Assembly: GCA_014859465.1 (NCBI GenBank)
Contig: JACUUF010000016.1
Coordinates: forward strand, 1-47,652
Direction: 5' to 3'
DNA: 47,652 bases
Source: Methyloprofundus sp.
Lineage (GTDB): Bacteria > Pseudomonadota > Gammaproteobacteria > Methylococcales > Methylomonadaceae
Shown here: piece after piece, positions 10,403 to 19,375 of the stretch
Layout: each line of letters opens with the position of its first letter
Position numbering within the stretch: position 1 is the first letter of the stretch
The notes under the pieces: generated by a model
The model's input: only the letters and a program-made list of their open reading frames with translations
What the model was told of the DNA's origin: nothing
Databases searched by the model: none
Made by a program: the position numbers and the translations under genes

Positions 10403-12013
10403 TCATGCATCTAACAAAGCAATCGGATCAACATCGACTTCTATGGCTAAGGCTTCAACACTACGCAGCTTTCTTTCCATCACACTGGTACGCGTTGTTT
10501 GTAAATTTTCTAAAGACGTTGAGGCGGTATTGAGATGTTTTTGCACTTTGTCGAGTTGATCTGCATATTTCACAAACTCTGTTTTTACTTCCGCTAAAAT
10601 ATTCCAAACTTCGCTGCTACGCTTTTGCACAGCTAGTGTTCTAAAGCCCATATGCAAACTGTTCAGCAAGGCGGATAGCGTCGTAGGACCGGTAACGGTG
10701 ATACGATAGCTGCGTTGCAATTTTTCAAATAATTGTGGATGACGCAAGACTTCAGCATAAAGACTTTCTACGGGTAAAAATAGGATAGCAAAATCGGTAG
10801 TATTAGGCGGGTCGATATATTTAGCGCTGATATCTTTGGCAAAACTTTCGATTGCTTTTAATAAGGTCTTTTCTGCTAAATCGATTTTAGCAACATCACC
10901 TTCCTCTAATGCTTGCGATAAAAGTTGATAACTTTCTAATGGAAATTTAGAATCGATCGGCAACCAAACGGTTTTTTCATCTGCTTTTCCTGGCAATTTA
11001 ACGGCATATTCTACATTTGCTTGGCTGCCTTTTTTGGTGGCAACATTCACATCATATTGCTCGGGCGCTAAAATTTGCTCGAGAATATTGCCTAGCTGGT
11101 ATTCACCTAAAATACCGCGTGTTTTGACATTAGCTAAGACTTTTTTCAGATCACCCACGCCAACCGCAAGTGTTTGCATTTCACCTAAGCCTTTATGTAC
11201 CTGCTCTAAACGATCACTGACTAATTTAAAAGATTCGCCGAGGCGCTTTTCTAAAGTCTCATGCAGTTTTTCATCAACGGTTTTACGCATCTCATTGAGC
11301 TGCTGGTTATTATCTTGTCTAATCGATTGCAGTTGCCTTTCTATCGTCTCGCGGATTTCATTAATACTGCTTTTAGCCAAAAGATTCGCCTCTTGTTGCT
11401 GTTTGGTTAAATCAGCAAATTTCACGCGTAATTGCTCATCAAACTCTTTGATTGATTGGGCAAATCTTTGCTCAAATGATTTTAAACCGGTATTGAGCTC
11501 TTCGCGGTTTTCCTTGGCATCCTTTTTAATACTGTCATCAAAATCATTGAGTTTTTCTAAGGTTTTTTCTCTAAACTCATCTTGTTTTTTATTCAGTGCT
11601 TCACTAGATGCCTGAAAGGAAGAGCTAACGCTTTGTTTAAAGTCATTCGAGTTATTAATTAATTTTTCTGACAACCCATTAAGCGCACTTCTAAAGCTAT
11701 CTAGCTGACGGCTTTGTTCACTACTATTTTCTGTCACGCGCTTTAATAAGGTATCCTGAAAATCTTTAAACAAATCGTTCATTTCCCGTCGATTATCGCT
11801 ACTTACCTCGCGTAATTCTTTACGGGTATTATTTAAGCCATCTTTTAAAGTTTCTTGACTGTGCTCCAGCAATCGAATCAATTCGATTTTGACTTGCTCG
11901 GTATTTGAATCGTCTAGTTTATTGACTTTTTGTAACATGAAAAACTGCAACACCAGAACAAGAAGAACTAGAAAAGTAACACTCGCTCCTAGCAAGGTAA
12001 ATGGATCTGTCAT
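10403..12013 (-). CDS. rmuC: DNA recombination protein RmuC
   Basis: A 536-residue RmuC family protein. It starts with a hydrophobic N-terminal anchor (about residues 5-27), continues with a long charged coiled coil (about 30-290, rich in E, K, Q and R heptads), then the conserved RmuC domain with VWLPIDSKFPLESY, FAILFLPVESLYAEV and a GPTTLSALLNSL segment. RmuC limits inversions and rearrangements in E. coli and carries a PD-(D/E)xK-like nuclease fold; the biochemical activity is not settled. Length agrees with the family (about 475-540). The start ATG is followed directly by the membrane anchor. Between its stop and tatD (10167-10402) I see only a short CCTGC/GCAGG hairpin (10291-10307) and two TTAATCGTT direct repeats. 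Confidence 0.92.
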   Translation of the reverse strand: MTDPFTLLGASVTFLVLLVLVLQFFMLQKVNKLDDSNTEQVKIELIRLLEHSQETLKDGLNNTRKELREVSSDNRREMNDLFKDFQDTLLKRVTENSSEQSRQLDSFRSALNGLSEKLINNSNDFKQSVSSSFQASSEALNKKQDEFREKTLEKLNDFDDSIKKDAKENREELNTGLKSFEQRFAQSIKEFDEQLRVKFADLTKQQQEANLLAKSSINEIRETIERQLQSIRQDNNQQLNEMRKTVDEKLHETLEKRLGESFKLVSDRLEQVHKGLGEMQTLAVGVGDLKKVLANVKTRGILGEYQLGNILEQILAPEQYDVNVATKKGSQANVEYAVKLPGKADEKTVWLPIDSKFPLESYQLLSQALEEGDVAKIDLAEKTLLKAIESFAKDISAKYIDPPNTTDFAILFLPVESLYAEVLRHPQLFEKLQRSYRITVTGPTTLSALLNSLHMGFRTLAVQKRSSEVWNILAEVKTEFVKYADQLDKVQKHLNTASTSLENLQTTRTSVMERKLRSVEALAIEVDVDPIALLDA

Positions 12014-12234
12014 TTTTATCTCTTTAATAAGTAAAAGTTTCCGCTAAATATTTAAACTGTATAGGTAAATACTTTGCCTATTCTTACACAAAACGGACGC
12101 TTTTTAAGCGCGATGTTAAATTTATATTAACTATCGCATCAGAGCAGCTCTAAAAGTTTGTCCCTACTCAACTTATTAATGCGTTGGTAAAATCTAATAT
12201 ATACTAATCAACCGTTAATTGAGAGAGCGCCGGC

Positions 12235-13146
12235 GTGCCTGATTTATTGCAACTTATCCCACACTTACCTATCCCCACTAGCGCGCAAGCCTTATTACAA
12301 GCGCAACGCTTATTTCATGGTCGTGGCCATGCGTACCAGGGCTTACATCATGTCACTGTAGACTGGCTGCCACCGGTTGCTTTGATTACTTTATTTGCCC
12401 CAGAATCGAACACGGAAATCACCGCGTTGGCTGATTATTTACTGTCTCAACTACCGAGTTGCAAAAGTGTTCAAGTTCAGCATCGGCATGAGTTGTTGGG
12501 GCCAATTGATGTTGTTCGCGGTGAATCCATTAGCCAACTAGCTATCACAGAAAATAATTTACAATTTAATTTATCTTTAGGTCAATCGCGCAACACTGGC
12601 CTCTTTCTGGATATGCAAAAGGGTCGTCGCTGGGTGCAAGCGCATGCCCAAGATAAACGCGTGCTCAATTTGTTTGCTTATACTTGTGGCTTTTCCGTCG
12701 CGGCAATTGCGGGTCATGCCAAGTCTGTTTTAAATGTTGATATGAGTAGTGCCGCGTTGAATGTCGGTAGAGACAATCATCGCTTAAATCAACAGTCGCT
12801 TGCTAATGTACGCTTTGAAAAACTGGATATTTTTAAGTCCTTCAGTCGCTTTAAAAAACGAGGCCCCTTCGACCTGTTGATTTGCGATCCACCGACACTG
12901 CAAAAAGGCAGTGTTGATATTGTCCGTGATTATCCCAAAATATTGCGCCGACTAGATCAATTTATGGCAGCAGATGCCACACTGATGCTGTGTTTAAACG
13001 CACCAGAATTAAAGCGTGAATTCTTGCTCGAACACATGGCTGAATTAGCGCCAAGTTATCGCTATATTGAAGAAATTAAGCCACCAGAAGTTTATCTTGA
13101 AGCGGAGGATAAAGGTTTAAAAGTTTTATGCTTTAAACAGGGTTGA
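12235..13146 (+). CDS. Class I SAM-dependent methyltransferase, RlmI/RlmKL-like
   Basis: A 303-residue protein starting at GTG, matching the COG1092 family of 23S rRNA methyltransferases (RlmI and the C-terminal half of RlmKL). The SAM site is seen as GLFLDMQKGRRW near 121 and LNLFAYTCGFSVAA near 145; the acidic strand end is VLNVDMS, and the catalytic loop is ICDPPTLQKGS near 218. It lacks the N-terminal PUA domain of RlmI (about 396 residues), so the target base cannot be assigned. The upstream purine-rich GAGAGAG is a weak ribosome site for the GTG. Its 3' end overlaps by 55 bp, on the opposite strand, the truncated thpR gene. A role in rRNA modification is inferred from the family. Confidence 0.8.
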   Translation: MPDLLQLIPHLPIPTSAQALLQAQRLFHGRGHAYQGLHHVTVDWLPPVALITLFAPESNTEITALADYLLSQLPSCKSVQVQHRHELLGPIDVVRGESISQLAITENNLQFNLSLGQSRNTGLFLDMQKGRRWVQAHAQDKRVLNLFAYTCGFSVAAIAGHAKSVLNVDMSSAALNVGRDNHRLNQQSLANVRFEKLDIFKSFSRFKKRGPFDLLICDPPTLQKGSVDIVRDYPKILRRLDQFMAADATLMLCLNAPELKREFLLEHMAELAPSYRYIEEIKPPEVYLEAEDKGLKVLCFKQG

Positions 13147-13475
13147 AATGCGTTTAAATAATATCTGAAATTGCCTTTTGTAACAGTGGCTTCTAGTAAA
13201 GCATCGACCAGCAATAAACACAAAATACGCGGCTTATGCCAATAGGCAAGTTGCGTAAAATTCAGCATAAAAGGCTGCGCACTAATATCATTAGCCTTCT
13301 GTCTAATGATTTGCTCAGTTTGGGCATCGACATTAGCTAAAAAAACCAAGGTCACATGTAAATTATCAGCCTTAACTGTTTTTAACTCTCGTGCTTTGAG
13401 CGTTTGATTAAGCTGATCCACTGCCTTTCTAACCTGTTCACTAGGCCAGAGTGCAAAAAATAAACGCCTCACCAA
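13092..13475 (-). pseudogene. thpR: Truncated RNA 2',3'-cyclic phosphodiesterase (ThpR/LigT)
   Basis: The first 90 codons are a normal 2H phosphoesterase start: RLFFALWPSEQVR, ADNLHVTLVFLANV carrying the first H-x-T pair, and LAYWHKPRILCLL. After that the similarity fades, and the frame runs 55 bp into the opposite-strand methyltransferase before stopping at residue 127; family members have about 175-190 residues. The region that should carry the second catalytic motif (usually FxPHxTLAR) reads AFQPCLKHKTF, so the histidine is replaced by cysteine and roughly 40-50 residues are missing. The family hydrolyses 2',3'-cyclic phosphates at RNA ends; this copy is probably inactive. It may be a deletion product created where the two convergent genes met. 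Confidence 0.7.
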
Positions 13476-13487
13476 CTGACCATTTAA

Positions 13488-13862
13488 TTACATTTTCATA
13501 TTTTTATTATTCAGCATTTTTTCATGATGCTTTTTCATCATCTTCTTTTTCATAGTCCGCTTTAACTCTTCATGTTCTTTGATTAGCTGCAACTGCTCAG
13601 CCATTAACGCTTGTTTCTTTACCGTATCTTGTTCATCGCGAATTTGATCGGACAGCTCATCGCGCTGCAATATGTATGTTTGAATTGTCTGCGCTTGCTT
13701 ATCTTTCATTGCCTCAGACATACCCATATCCATATTATTATGCATAGGCTTATCTGAGCCCTTATCGGCATTAATATCCATCGGCTTGTATTGCGCGTAA
13801 ACAGACAGACTAGCGGTTGCAGATAAAAGTAAAACGACGATTGATTTGGATAAATGTTGCAT
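13488..13862 (-). CDS. Small Met-rich periplasmic protein, function unknown
   Basis: A 124-residue secreted protein that I do not recognise. An N-terminal Sec signal peptide (positive start, hydrophobic core at about 8-20) ends at SVYA-Q. The mature part has Met/His-containing segments (MHNNMDMGMSEAM near 40, and a very basic, Met-rich tail KKKMMKKHHEKML). The middle third is a charged helix likely to coil (ILQRDELSDQIRDEQ onward). Met/His clusters of this kind occur in periplasmic copper-binding proteins, so metal binding is possible but unproven. A GAGG ribosome site lies 8 bases before the ATG. The gene begins 12 bp upstream of the thpR remnant on the other side of its stop; 13863-14001 upstream holds nothing else recognisable. 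Confidence 0.7.
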   Translation of the reverse strand: MQHLSKSIVVLLLSATASLSVYAQYKPMDINADKGSDKPMHNNMDMGMSEAMKDKQAQTIQTYILQRDELSDQIRDEQDTVKKQALMAEQLQLIKEHEELKRTMKKKMMKKHHEKMLNNKNMKM

Positions 13863-14001
13863 AATTTTAACCTCAGTTTAAATAAAATAACGTAAAATTG
13901 GTAGCCTTAGCCACGCCCACAGAAGACGATGTTCTCTATATTACTTACTTGCCATTGCCAATATTAAATAGTTCAGACCTAGTGTGTAGTCCCTCCATAA
14001 A

Positions 14002-14436
14002 TCATAAACTATCTATACCCTGATTCGCTAATTGGTCAGCCTTTTCATTACCAAAATTCCCTGAATGACCTTTAACCCAAATCCAATTTATGGTGTGCTT
14101 TTGCATTACCTCATCTAAACGACGCCATAAATCTTCATTTTTAACCGGCTTATTGGCCGCAGTTTTCCAACCGCGTTTTTTCCAATTAGCCATCCAGTCA
14201 GTAATACCTTGTAAAACATACTTAGAATCGCTATGTAATTTAATACTGCATGGGTATTTTAAAATTTCTAAAGCTTGAATTGCCGCCATAAGCTCCATGC
14301 GATTGTTGGTCGTTTCTGGCTCACCACCATACAAAACTTTTTCCACCTCAGCGTATTTCAACCAAACACCCCAACCACCAGGCCCAGGGTTACCACGACA
14401 GGCACCATCGGTATATATTTCAACTATTTTTGTCAT
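14002..14436 (-). CDS. rnhA: Ribonuclease HI
   Basis: A 144-residue RNase HI that cleaves the RNA strand of RNA-DNA hybrids, removing R-loops and primers. All catalytic residues are visible: [11 protein letters not shown] (Asp near 9), NNRMELMAA (Glu near 47), [11 protein letters not shown] (Asp near 69), WVKGHSG (His near 123) and NEKADQLA (Asp near 133). I place the start at the ATG of [11 protein letters not shown] rather than at an ATG nine codons upstream, because family members begin just before the first strand. It overlaps the end of the YafS-like methyltransferase gene by 17 bp, so the two are co-transcribed. In E. coli yafS and rnhA are also neighbours, with dnaQ divergent; dnaQ is absent here. 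Confidence 0.95.
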   Translation of the reverse strand: MTKIVEIYTDGACRGNPGPGGWGVWLKYAEVEKVLYGGEPETTNNRMELMAAIQALEILKYPCSIKLHSDSKYVLQGITDWMANWKKRGWKTAANKPVKNEDLWRRLDEVMQKHTINWIWVKGHSGNFGNEKADQLANQGIDSL

Positions 14437-15154
14437 ATTCTTTTTGTCCAAAAGGCATATCAATAATCCTTGCCATTGCTAATTTAGATTGATACTTTTT
14501 TACTGGCGTTAAAGGAATTAAATGATAACGGCGCTTAATCGCTCTAATGGCATAAGCGGCTACTCTTATGTCATTTTTTCGCTGCTCCGCGTCTGCAATA
14601 CTGGTTCTGGAGGCATCGAAATTAAAACCTGCGACTATTTCAACTTCAAAGTTTAACAAGCGCAACCAATCCTCTATTTTGGTTCGACTGACCAGACTAG
14701 GAAGCCAAGGAGCGCCTTTTTCTTTATGCCAAAAATATTGTAGGTTAATATAAATATTCCAAGGATTAAAGCCGAGAATGATTAGTTTTCCTTCAGGCTT
14801 CAAAATACGCTCAACTTCACGTAATACTTGATGTTTATCAGAATCAAACTCCAATAGATGCGGTAAAATTATCATATCTACGGAATCCGATTGCAATGGC
14901 AAAGCAGCATTCGCTCCTCTTAATAACTTACTTTCATGCCATGAAAATTGCTCGTCATCTAGCACATAAAAGCGTTTGTATAAGGAGCAATCAATAAACT
15001 GATTTTCCCAGCCTAAAGCCCCTATTTGTAAGACAACTTGCTTACAACTTGCAGTGATAGAGCGCGTTAAATAGGCTGCCTCTTGTCTTTGTAATACTTG
15101 ACCTTTCGCCGAAGTAAACCAATCAATTAGAACTTTGCGATGCATATTCTTCAC
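14420..15154 (-). CDS. Class I SAM-dependent methyltransferase, YafS-like
   Basis: A 244-residue Methyltransf_11-type enzyme. The SAM-binding glycine loop is degenerate ([13 protein letters not shown] near residue 40 instead of the usual GxGxG), while [15 protein letters not shown] and [23 protein letters not shown] (motifs around 95-135) are well preserved. The C-terminal half contains the [18 protein letters not shown] segment seen in the E. coli YafS group, whose substrate is unknown. The position directly before rnhA supports the YafS assignment. The weakened glycine motif could mean low SAM affinity or a non-enzymatic role. The 233 bp upstream (15155-15387) holds no gene that I can support. 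Confidence 0.8.
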   Translation of the reverse strand: MKNMHRKVLIDWFTSAKGQVLQRQEAAYLTRSITASCKQVVLQIGALGWENQFIDCSLYKRFYVLDDEQFSWHESKLLRGANAALPLQSDSVDMIILPHLLEFDSDKHQVLREVERILKPEGKLIILGFNPWNIYINLQYFWHKEKGAPWLPSLVSRTKIEDWLRLLNFEVEIVAGFNFDASRTSIADAEQRKNDIRVAAYAIRAIKRRYHLIPLTPVKKYQSKLAMARIIDMPFGQKEYDKNS

Positions 15155-15387
15155 TCAAATAATCACTAGTACTTACGATACCAGATTGCTGGCATGGTCA
15201 GATTTTGGTGGGTACTGTGGTGTCGTAATCCAGTATTTTACCGATTTCTGGCCTTCTTTTTTGTGTTTAAATGTTTCGTCAATTTGGCGAAGGTATTGTT
15301 AGTTTACTAAATGATTTTTACTATCAATTAGCAAGCTAAGCTATTAAATTAGAAATTCTATCTACACAGAATTTGCTAGCAAAAGTA

Positions 15388-16125
15388 CTAGCGTAATGTT
15401 CGGCTAAATAAATTTAGTGCCAACTGATACCCTAGCATTGCAGTTTGTGCATCATAACGCTCACCTTCATCACGCATAAACGCATGCTGTGCATTGAATT
15501 CATGCCACGTAAAAGTCAGATCTGTTGCGCTGAGCTTTTGATAAATTTCAGCACGCCCAGCCGTTGGAATATGTGAATCTTGCTTACCCCAAATCATCTG
15601 TAGTTCGCCGGTAATGTCCTGCAAGCGCTCCATGCTATGTTGCCCAGGCTTATTAGGAATAACTTGAGTGTGTAAATCGGTTGCATAAAAACAGGCCGTG
15701 CCTTTAACTTCTGGTTGTAATGCAGCACGAAATGCCAAGTGACCGCCAATACAAAAACCCATCGCACCGATATTGCCATTGTACCAGTCTTGTTGTTTAA
15801 CAAAAACGATAAGCGCGGCATTGTCAGTATCATAACCTTGCACATCTTTAGCCATTTTATCCGCATTGCCTTTCTCGCGGCCGGCATCGTCATAACCTAA
15901 TACAGTACCAATAGGATTAAGCTCATGAAACACTTCAGGTACCAACACGACATAGCCGTGGCTAGCGATCATTTGCGCCGCACGCTCAATAGGGCCAGTT
16001 TGCTGAAAAATTTCTGAATAAAACAAAATCGCAGGATATTTTCCTTCACCCACAGGGCGATGAATATAAGTACGCATAACTCCAGTAGGGGTATTAAGGT
16101 CAGCGATATGGCTTTGTATGTTCAT
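15388..16125 (-). CDS. Dienelactone hydrolase family protein
   Basis: A 245-residue alpha/beta hydrolase of the dienelactone hydrolase family (carboxymethylenebutenolidase type). The nucleophile elbow is GFCIGG (Cys near 123), the acid is in WGKQDSHIP near 177, and the histidine is in FNAQHAFM near 210, giving the Cys-Asp-His triad typical of DLH. No signal peptide is seen, so it is cytoplasmic. These enzymes open lactone rings in chloroaromatic degradation, but most genomic copies have unknown esterase substrates; nothing around this gene indicates an aromatic pathway. A TCTCTCTTAATTAATT stretch in + orientation (AGAGA on the coding strand) precedes the ATG as a ribosome site. Confidence 0.87.
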   Translation of the reverse strand: MNIQSHIADLNTPTGVMRTYIHRPVGEGKYPAILFYSEIFQQTGPIERAAQMIASHGYVVLVPEVFHELNPIGTVLGYDDAGREKGNADKMAKDVQGYDTDNAALIVFVKQQDWYNGNIGAMGFCIGGHLAFRAALQPEVKGTACFYATDLHTQVIPNKPGQHSMERLQDITGELQMIWGKQDSHIPTAGRAEIYQKLSATDLTFTWHEFNAQHAFMRDEGERYDAQTAMLGYQLALNLFSRTLR

Positions 16126-16259
16126 GATAGTCTCTCTTAATTAATTTTTAACTTTGTTGATAGGGATGCCGTAAATAAAGAATATTGTACAACGAGACAT
16201 GTCGCTCTCGCCCATTAATACTTGCTCTATTAGCTGAAATTACGAATTTAATAGATTCC

Positions 16260-16318
16260 GTGGGCAGGGCTTTTAGTCGCGACTTGTATGAAATCACGGC
16301 TAAAAAAGCCCCTTCCAC
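16260..16318. repeat. Degenerate REP-like palindrome in the 16126-16485 intergenic region
   Basis: The left arm (GTGGGCAGGGCTTTTAGTCG, from 16260) and the right arm (CGGCTAAAAAAGCCCCTTCC, ending before CAC at 16318) are imperfect inverted copies around a short centre. The pattern GGGGCTTTTAGCCGCGA with its complement is characteristic of dispersed REP-type elements. The two small opposing open frames here (16148-16366 minus and 16185-16397 plus) are most simply by-products of this palindrome. The remaining bases up to the cytochrome gene show no further gene. Confidence 0.5.
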
Positions 16319-16472
16319 AACTACCCTGATAATCAAAGGGCTATTTGGCCTACTGTCAATCACCAAGAAAACTTTACTCCTAGCGAGGTTAGTCTAAGCT
16401 AAGCCAAGGATTATTTTATAGGTATGCCAGACAAAATTTAAATAACTCATTGCCGCTAATTAATTTTTTCTT

Positions 16473-16478
16473 AAGGAG
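16473..16478 (+). promoter_or_regulatory. Ribosome binding site fixing the cytochrome b561 start
   Basis: AAGGAG lies 7 bases before the ATG at 16486 and decides in favour of that start over an in-frame TTG at 16450. Confidence 0.8.
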
Positions 16479-16485
16479 AAAAATC

Positions 16486-17217
16486 ATGACACAACAACTA
16501 ACCGCCTATCCGGTATGGGACCGTTCTGTCCGCATCTTCCATTGGCTCAATGTCTTCTGCATATTAGCCTTAATTGCCATTGGCGTAGCGATATTGAATG
16601 ATAAAGCCTTGGGAGTTAGCAATGATGGCAAGCTGTTATTAAAAACAGTTCATGTTTACTTTGGTTATGTGTTTACAGCTAATTTAACATGGCGCATTGC
16701 CTGGGGATTTATCGGCAACCGTTATGCACGCTGGCAGTCGATATTACCGTTTAATGCAGAACATCGCACACAATTATCAGCAATGGTGACGGGGATAAAA
16801 ACAGGTAAGCCAGTCGGATTCTTGGGGCATAGTCCTATTGCGCGCTTCATGGTCGGACTATTATTTTTGCTAATGACTGCACAAGCGACAACAGGCTTAG
16901 TCTTGGCCGGAACCGATGTCTACATGCCCCCCTTTGGTAATAGCATTAAAGAATGGCTCGCTAGTGATCCGTTGATGGTGGGGAGTATAAAACCGTATTC
17001 AAAAGAAGGCATCGATGAAGCCGCCTATAAAGAAATGCGTGAGACTAGAAAACCTTTTATTAGCCTTCATTATTACGTGTTTTACCTGCTTCTAGCTGCC
17101 ATTATTTTGCATTTATTGGGTGTATTAGTGTCAGAATTAAAAGAGAATAATAGACTTATTTCGGCAATGTTTACCGGTAAAAAGGTATTTTCTGAGCAAC
17201 CATTTGATGCGGAGTGA
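16486..17217 (+). CDS. Cytochrome b561 domain protein (Ni/Fe-hydrogenase b-type, CybB-like)
   Basis: A 243-residue integral membrane diheme cytochrome of the COG3658 type. Four transmembrane helices carry the expected haem histidines: VRIFHWLNVF (about residue 16), KTVHVYFGYVF (about 63), then a helix at about 122-145 (PIARFMVGLLFLLMTAQATT), and finally SLHYYVFYLLLAAIILHLLGVL (two His, about 196 and 211). Such proteins pass electrons between the quinone pool and soluble c-type cytochromes or oxidoreductases, often with a small haem c partner; no partner gene is adjacent. A periplasmic loop between helices 3 and 4 (about 150-185) is longer than in CybB. Strong AAGGAG ribosome site; monocistronic. 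The 150 bp that follow (17218-17368) contain nothing recognisable. Confidence 0.88.
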   Translation: MTQQLTAYPVWDRSVRIFHWLNVFCILALIAIGVAILNDKALGVSNDGKLLLKTVHVYFGYVFTANLTWRIAWGFIGNRYARWQSILPFNAEHRTQLSAMVTGIKTGKPVGFLGHSPIARFMVGLLFLLMTAQATTGLVLAGTDVYMPPFGNSIKEWLASDPLMVGSIKPYSKEGIDEAAYKEMRETRKPFISLHYYVFYLLLAAIILHLLGVLVSELKENNRLISAMFTGKKVFSEQPFDAE

Positions 17218-17368
17218 AAATTGCTAACAAGTAATGTCTTTGTCTTTTTGCCCTCTTTTTCGCCTTCTTAGCCGTTAAAAATCAAAGCCTGTAGCATAGA
17301 AAAGTCTGGCAGCGCCGTCTCACCATGCTGTCATTTAAGTTTGCTTATAGCATAAAAAATCATTGCTC

Positions 17369-17731
17369 TTAGAGCAATACTTGGCGCGTCTCTCGATGAA
17401 AATCATGAATTTGTTGCTCTATTTTGCGGTCAGTCATTTGTTCAGGAGCGCAGCCATTAGGGCAAGATAAATTTTTTGTCGTTCCAAAAAGACGGCAAAT
17501 CAAAGGCCGCTGTTCGTAGACTTCGCAACCCTTTTCACCTAAATAAGGACAATTTAATTCAGCAAGCGCTTGTTCATGCTCAGCATCGCTCTTAATAGGT
17601 AGTCGAGCAACTTCAACAGAAGATGCGGTCACTGGACCACAGCAATCATGACAACCTTCTTTACAAGCAAACGAAGGAATGCGCTCACGAAGGAAGCGAA
17701 TTTTCTGATCATTTTTAGTCATTTGCAGCAC
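17369..17731 (-). CDS. YkgJ family cysteine cluster protein
   Basis: A 120-residue protein of the YkgJ/COG0727 family with the characteristic eight or so cysteines: CKEGCHDCC near 22-30, CPYLGEKGCEVYEQRPLICRLFG across the middle, and LSCPNGC near 90. The family is thought to bind zinc or an Fe-S cluster, and the role is unknown. Length is typical. The start could be the first ATG or the one four codons later (MTKNDQ). It follows the second GTPase gene by only 18 bp on the same strand, so the three genes from 21095 to 17369 probably form one transcript. Confidence 0.85.
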   Translation of the reverse strand: MLQMTKNDQKIRFLRERIPSFACKEGCHDCCGPVTASSVEVARLPIKSDAEHEQALAELNCPYLGEKGCEVYEQRPLICRLFGTTKNLSCPNGCAPEQMTDRKIEQQIHDFHRETRQVLL

Positions 17732-17749
17732 TCATTATATTGACTGAAA

Positions 17750-19375
17750 CTATAATAACATGCGTTCTAAAGGACTATTATCAGGTAAGGTAAATAATGC
17801 CTTATTATCGTCTTGACAATCACTGATGATTTTTTCTGCTTGCTGCCGTAAAGCTTTTTGCGTCTGATCATTCTGCTTAATCAGCTGGATTACCTCAAGC
17901 TCTATACTTTGCAATGCACTTAATAAACCATTGTGCAAACCTTTATGCGCTGCCTTTTCTATGGATGGTTTTAGTTTTTTCTTTAAGAAATAAGGAAATA
18001 ACCAAGCTATTGCAATTAACATGACACTATTAACTGCAAAATCGACGCCTACATAATGAGGTATTTTAGCTAAGCTCGCTTCATAAAACTCAATAAAGAC
18101 TTGATAACCAACCCAAGCCATTGCTGCCATGGGCAAAATGATTTCTGCAAAATACGCTATTTTTATAAGTGCTCGCTGCACAACATTACCTGGATTAATC
18201 AGCGCCTTACGCACCGATAATAAGGTTTTCTCCGCAATCGTTTTTTGCGTATTTTCACGTAGGGGGAAGACAGCTTGCTTTATCGGGGTGACCGGTAAAT
18301 CCAGCGTATCCGCTTGGATAATTAACGCATCCAAAGCATCTTCTAAACGTGCCTGTGCCCATTTATCCCATAATCCATGATGTATCTTATAGAAGGAGTG
18401 ATTGTCTAATTCTTTAGCCGACAAATCACTGCTATGTAGCGCGTAATATTCTGCTAATTGCTGTAGTGGTAATGCCATTGCCTCTACTAAAAGCGCCTCA
18501 AAATTCTGCCATTGTTTATGCCAAAAAGGGATTAACTCTTGACTGCTTGCAGGTGAGCCTAGCACTTCAAGAGCACAAACCAAGACTTTACTTAACTCTG
18601 CTTTACGTACTTGGTCACCTCTTAACTCTAACTGGACAACGGTATTTTCAGTGGCCAGCGCTTGCATAGCGGTTTCTAAAGCAGCAAACTCATCAATTTG
18701 AGTGGCCGATTTATCTATCGCACAACAACTTTGATACACAATCGGGTCGTTAAAGCCTGCTTTGTACAATTGCTTAATAAAATCCTGATATTGCGCTGCC
18801 TCGCCACGATCAGATTGATTTAAAACAAAGATCCACGCATGTTTGCCGCCTTCAGCTAACAATAGCTGCCAAGCTTTATTATCACGATAACGCTCGGGAC
18901 TAACGACATAAACCAAAACATCAATATGTGGCAACCACTCCAAAACTAATTGCTGATTACCCTGCTCTGCGCTATCAAAATCAGGCATATCTATCCAGAT
19001 AATATGCTTTTTACTCGCATCCGAATGTTCAGCTATTGTAATTTTATCTATCGGTAAACGACTTGGTAATTGCGCTATTTTGATACTGTTATGATGAAAT
19101 AAGGTCACTTCTTTAGATGTTGGTCGTACGACACCGGTGCGCGCAATATCTTGACCTGCCAGACGGTTCAACAAAGTGCTTTTACCAACCCCTGTTCCTC
19201 CTAAAAAGGCCACGATTAACGGCCTGGAACTTGGGTCAGAAAATAACGATTCAGGAGTGCGTGCTTCATAGTGCAAAAGATCGTGCAACTTAGCTTCTGA
19301 AGCCCATGAACGAGTGATGACTTCGGTTGCCCAGCTCTTTGCCTGGGCGACTAAATCAGAGTATTCGTAAGCCAT
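17750..19375 (-). CDS. Dynamin-like membrane GTPase, second of a pair
   Basis: A 541-residue protein with a P-loop GTPase domain: G1 GGTGVGKST (residues 59-67), a following RTGVVRPTSKEVT that fits G2, G3 as DMPDFDS near 124, and a weakened G4 NQSD near 182. After a helical region, two hydrophobic segments occur at about 405-425 (IILPMAAMAWVGYQVFI) and 445-465 (VMLIAIAWLFPYF), then a basic KKKLK and a terminal helix. GTPase head, long helices and hydrophobic paddle-like segments are the layout of bacterial dynamin-like proteins, which remodel membranes. It overlaps the upstream GTPase gene by 20 bp, so the two proteins are probably made together and may form a heteromeric complex, as is known for other bacterial dynamin pairs. 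The specific family is not recognised. Confidence 0.75.
   Translation of the reverse strand: MAYEYSDLVAQAKSWATEVITRSWASEAKLHDLLHYEARTPESLFSDPSSRPLIVAFLGGTGVGKSTLLNRLAGQDIARTGVVRPTSKEVTLFHHNSIKIAQLPSRLPIDKITIAEHSDASKKHIIWIDMPDFDSAEQGNQQLVLEWLPHIDVLVYVVSPERYRDNKAWQLLLAEGGKHAWIFVLNQSDRGEAAQYQDFIKQLYKAGFNDPIVYQSCCAIDKSATQIDEFAALETAMQALATENTVVQLELRGDQVRKAELSKVLVCALEVLGSPASSQELIPFWHKQWQNFEALLVEAMALPLQQLAEYYALHSSDLSAKELDNHSFYKIHHGLWDKWAQARLEDALDALIIQADTLDLPVTPIKQAVFPLRENTQKTIAEKTLLSVRKALINPGNVVQRALIKIAYFAEIILPMAAMAWVGYQVFIEFYEASLAKIPHYVGVDFAVNSVMLIAIAWLFPYFLKKKLKPSIEKAAHKGLHNGLLSALQSIELEVIQLIKQNDQTQKALRQQAEKIISDCQDDNKALFTLPDNSPLERMLL

Noticed and set aside
11034..11615. 193-codon open frame opposite rmuC
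   Set aside because: Ser/Cys/Leu-rich translation typical of the antisense of a coiled-coil gene; rmuC is well supported on the other strand.
15155..15387. Possible insertion-sequence relic between the YafS-like gene and the hydrolase
   Set aside because: No terminal inverted repeats, target duplication or transposase-like frame could be found.
15594..15893. 99-codon frame within the dienelactone hydrolase gene
   Set aside because: Same-strand shifted frame inside a gene with a complete catalytic triad; no start signal.
16148..16397. Two opposing 70-residue open frames upstream of cytochrome b561
   Set aside because: They lie on an imperfect palindrome, lack ribosome sites and show no protein-like composition; explained as repeat by-products.
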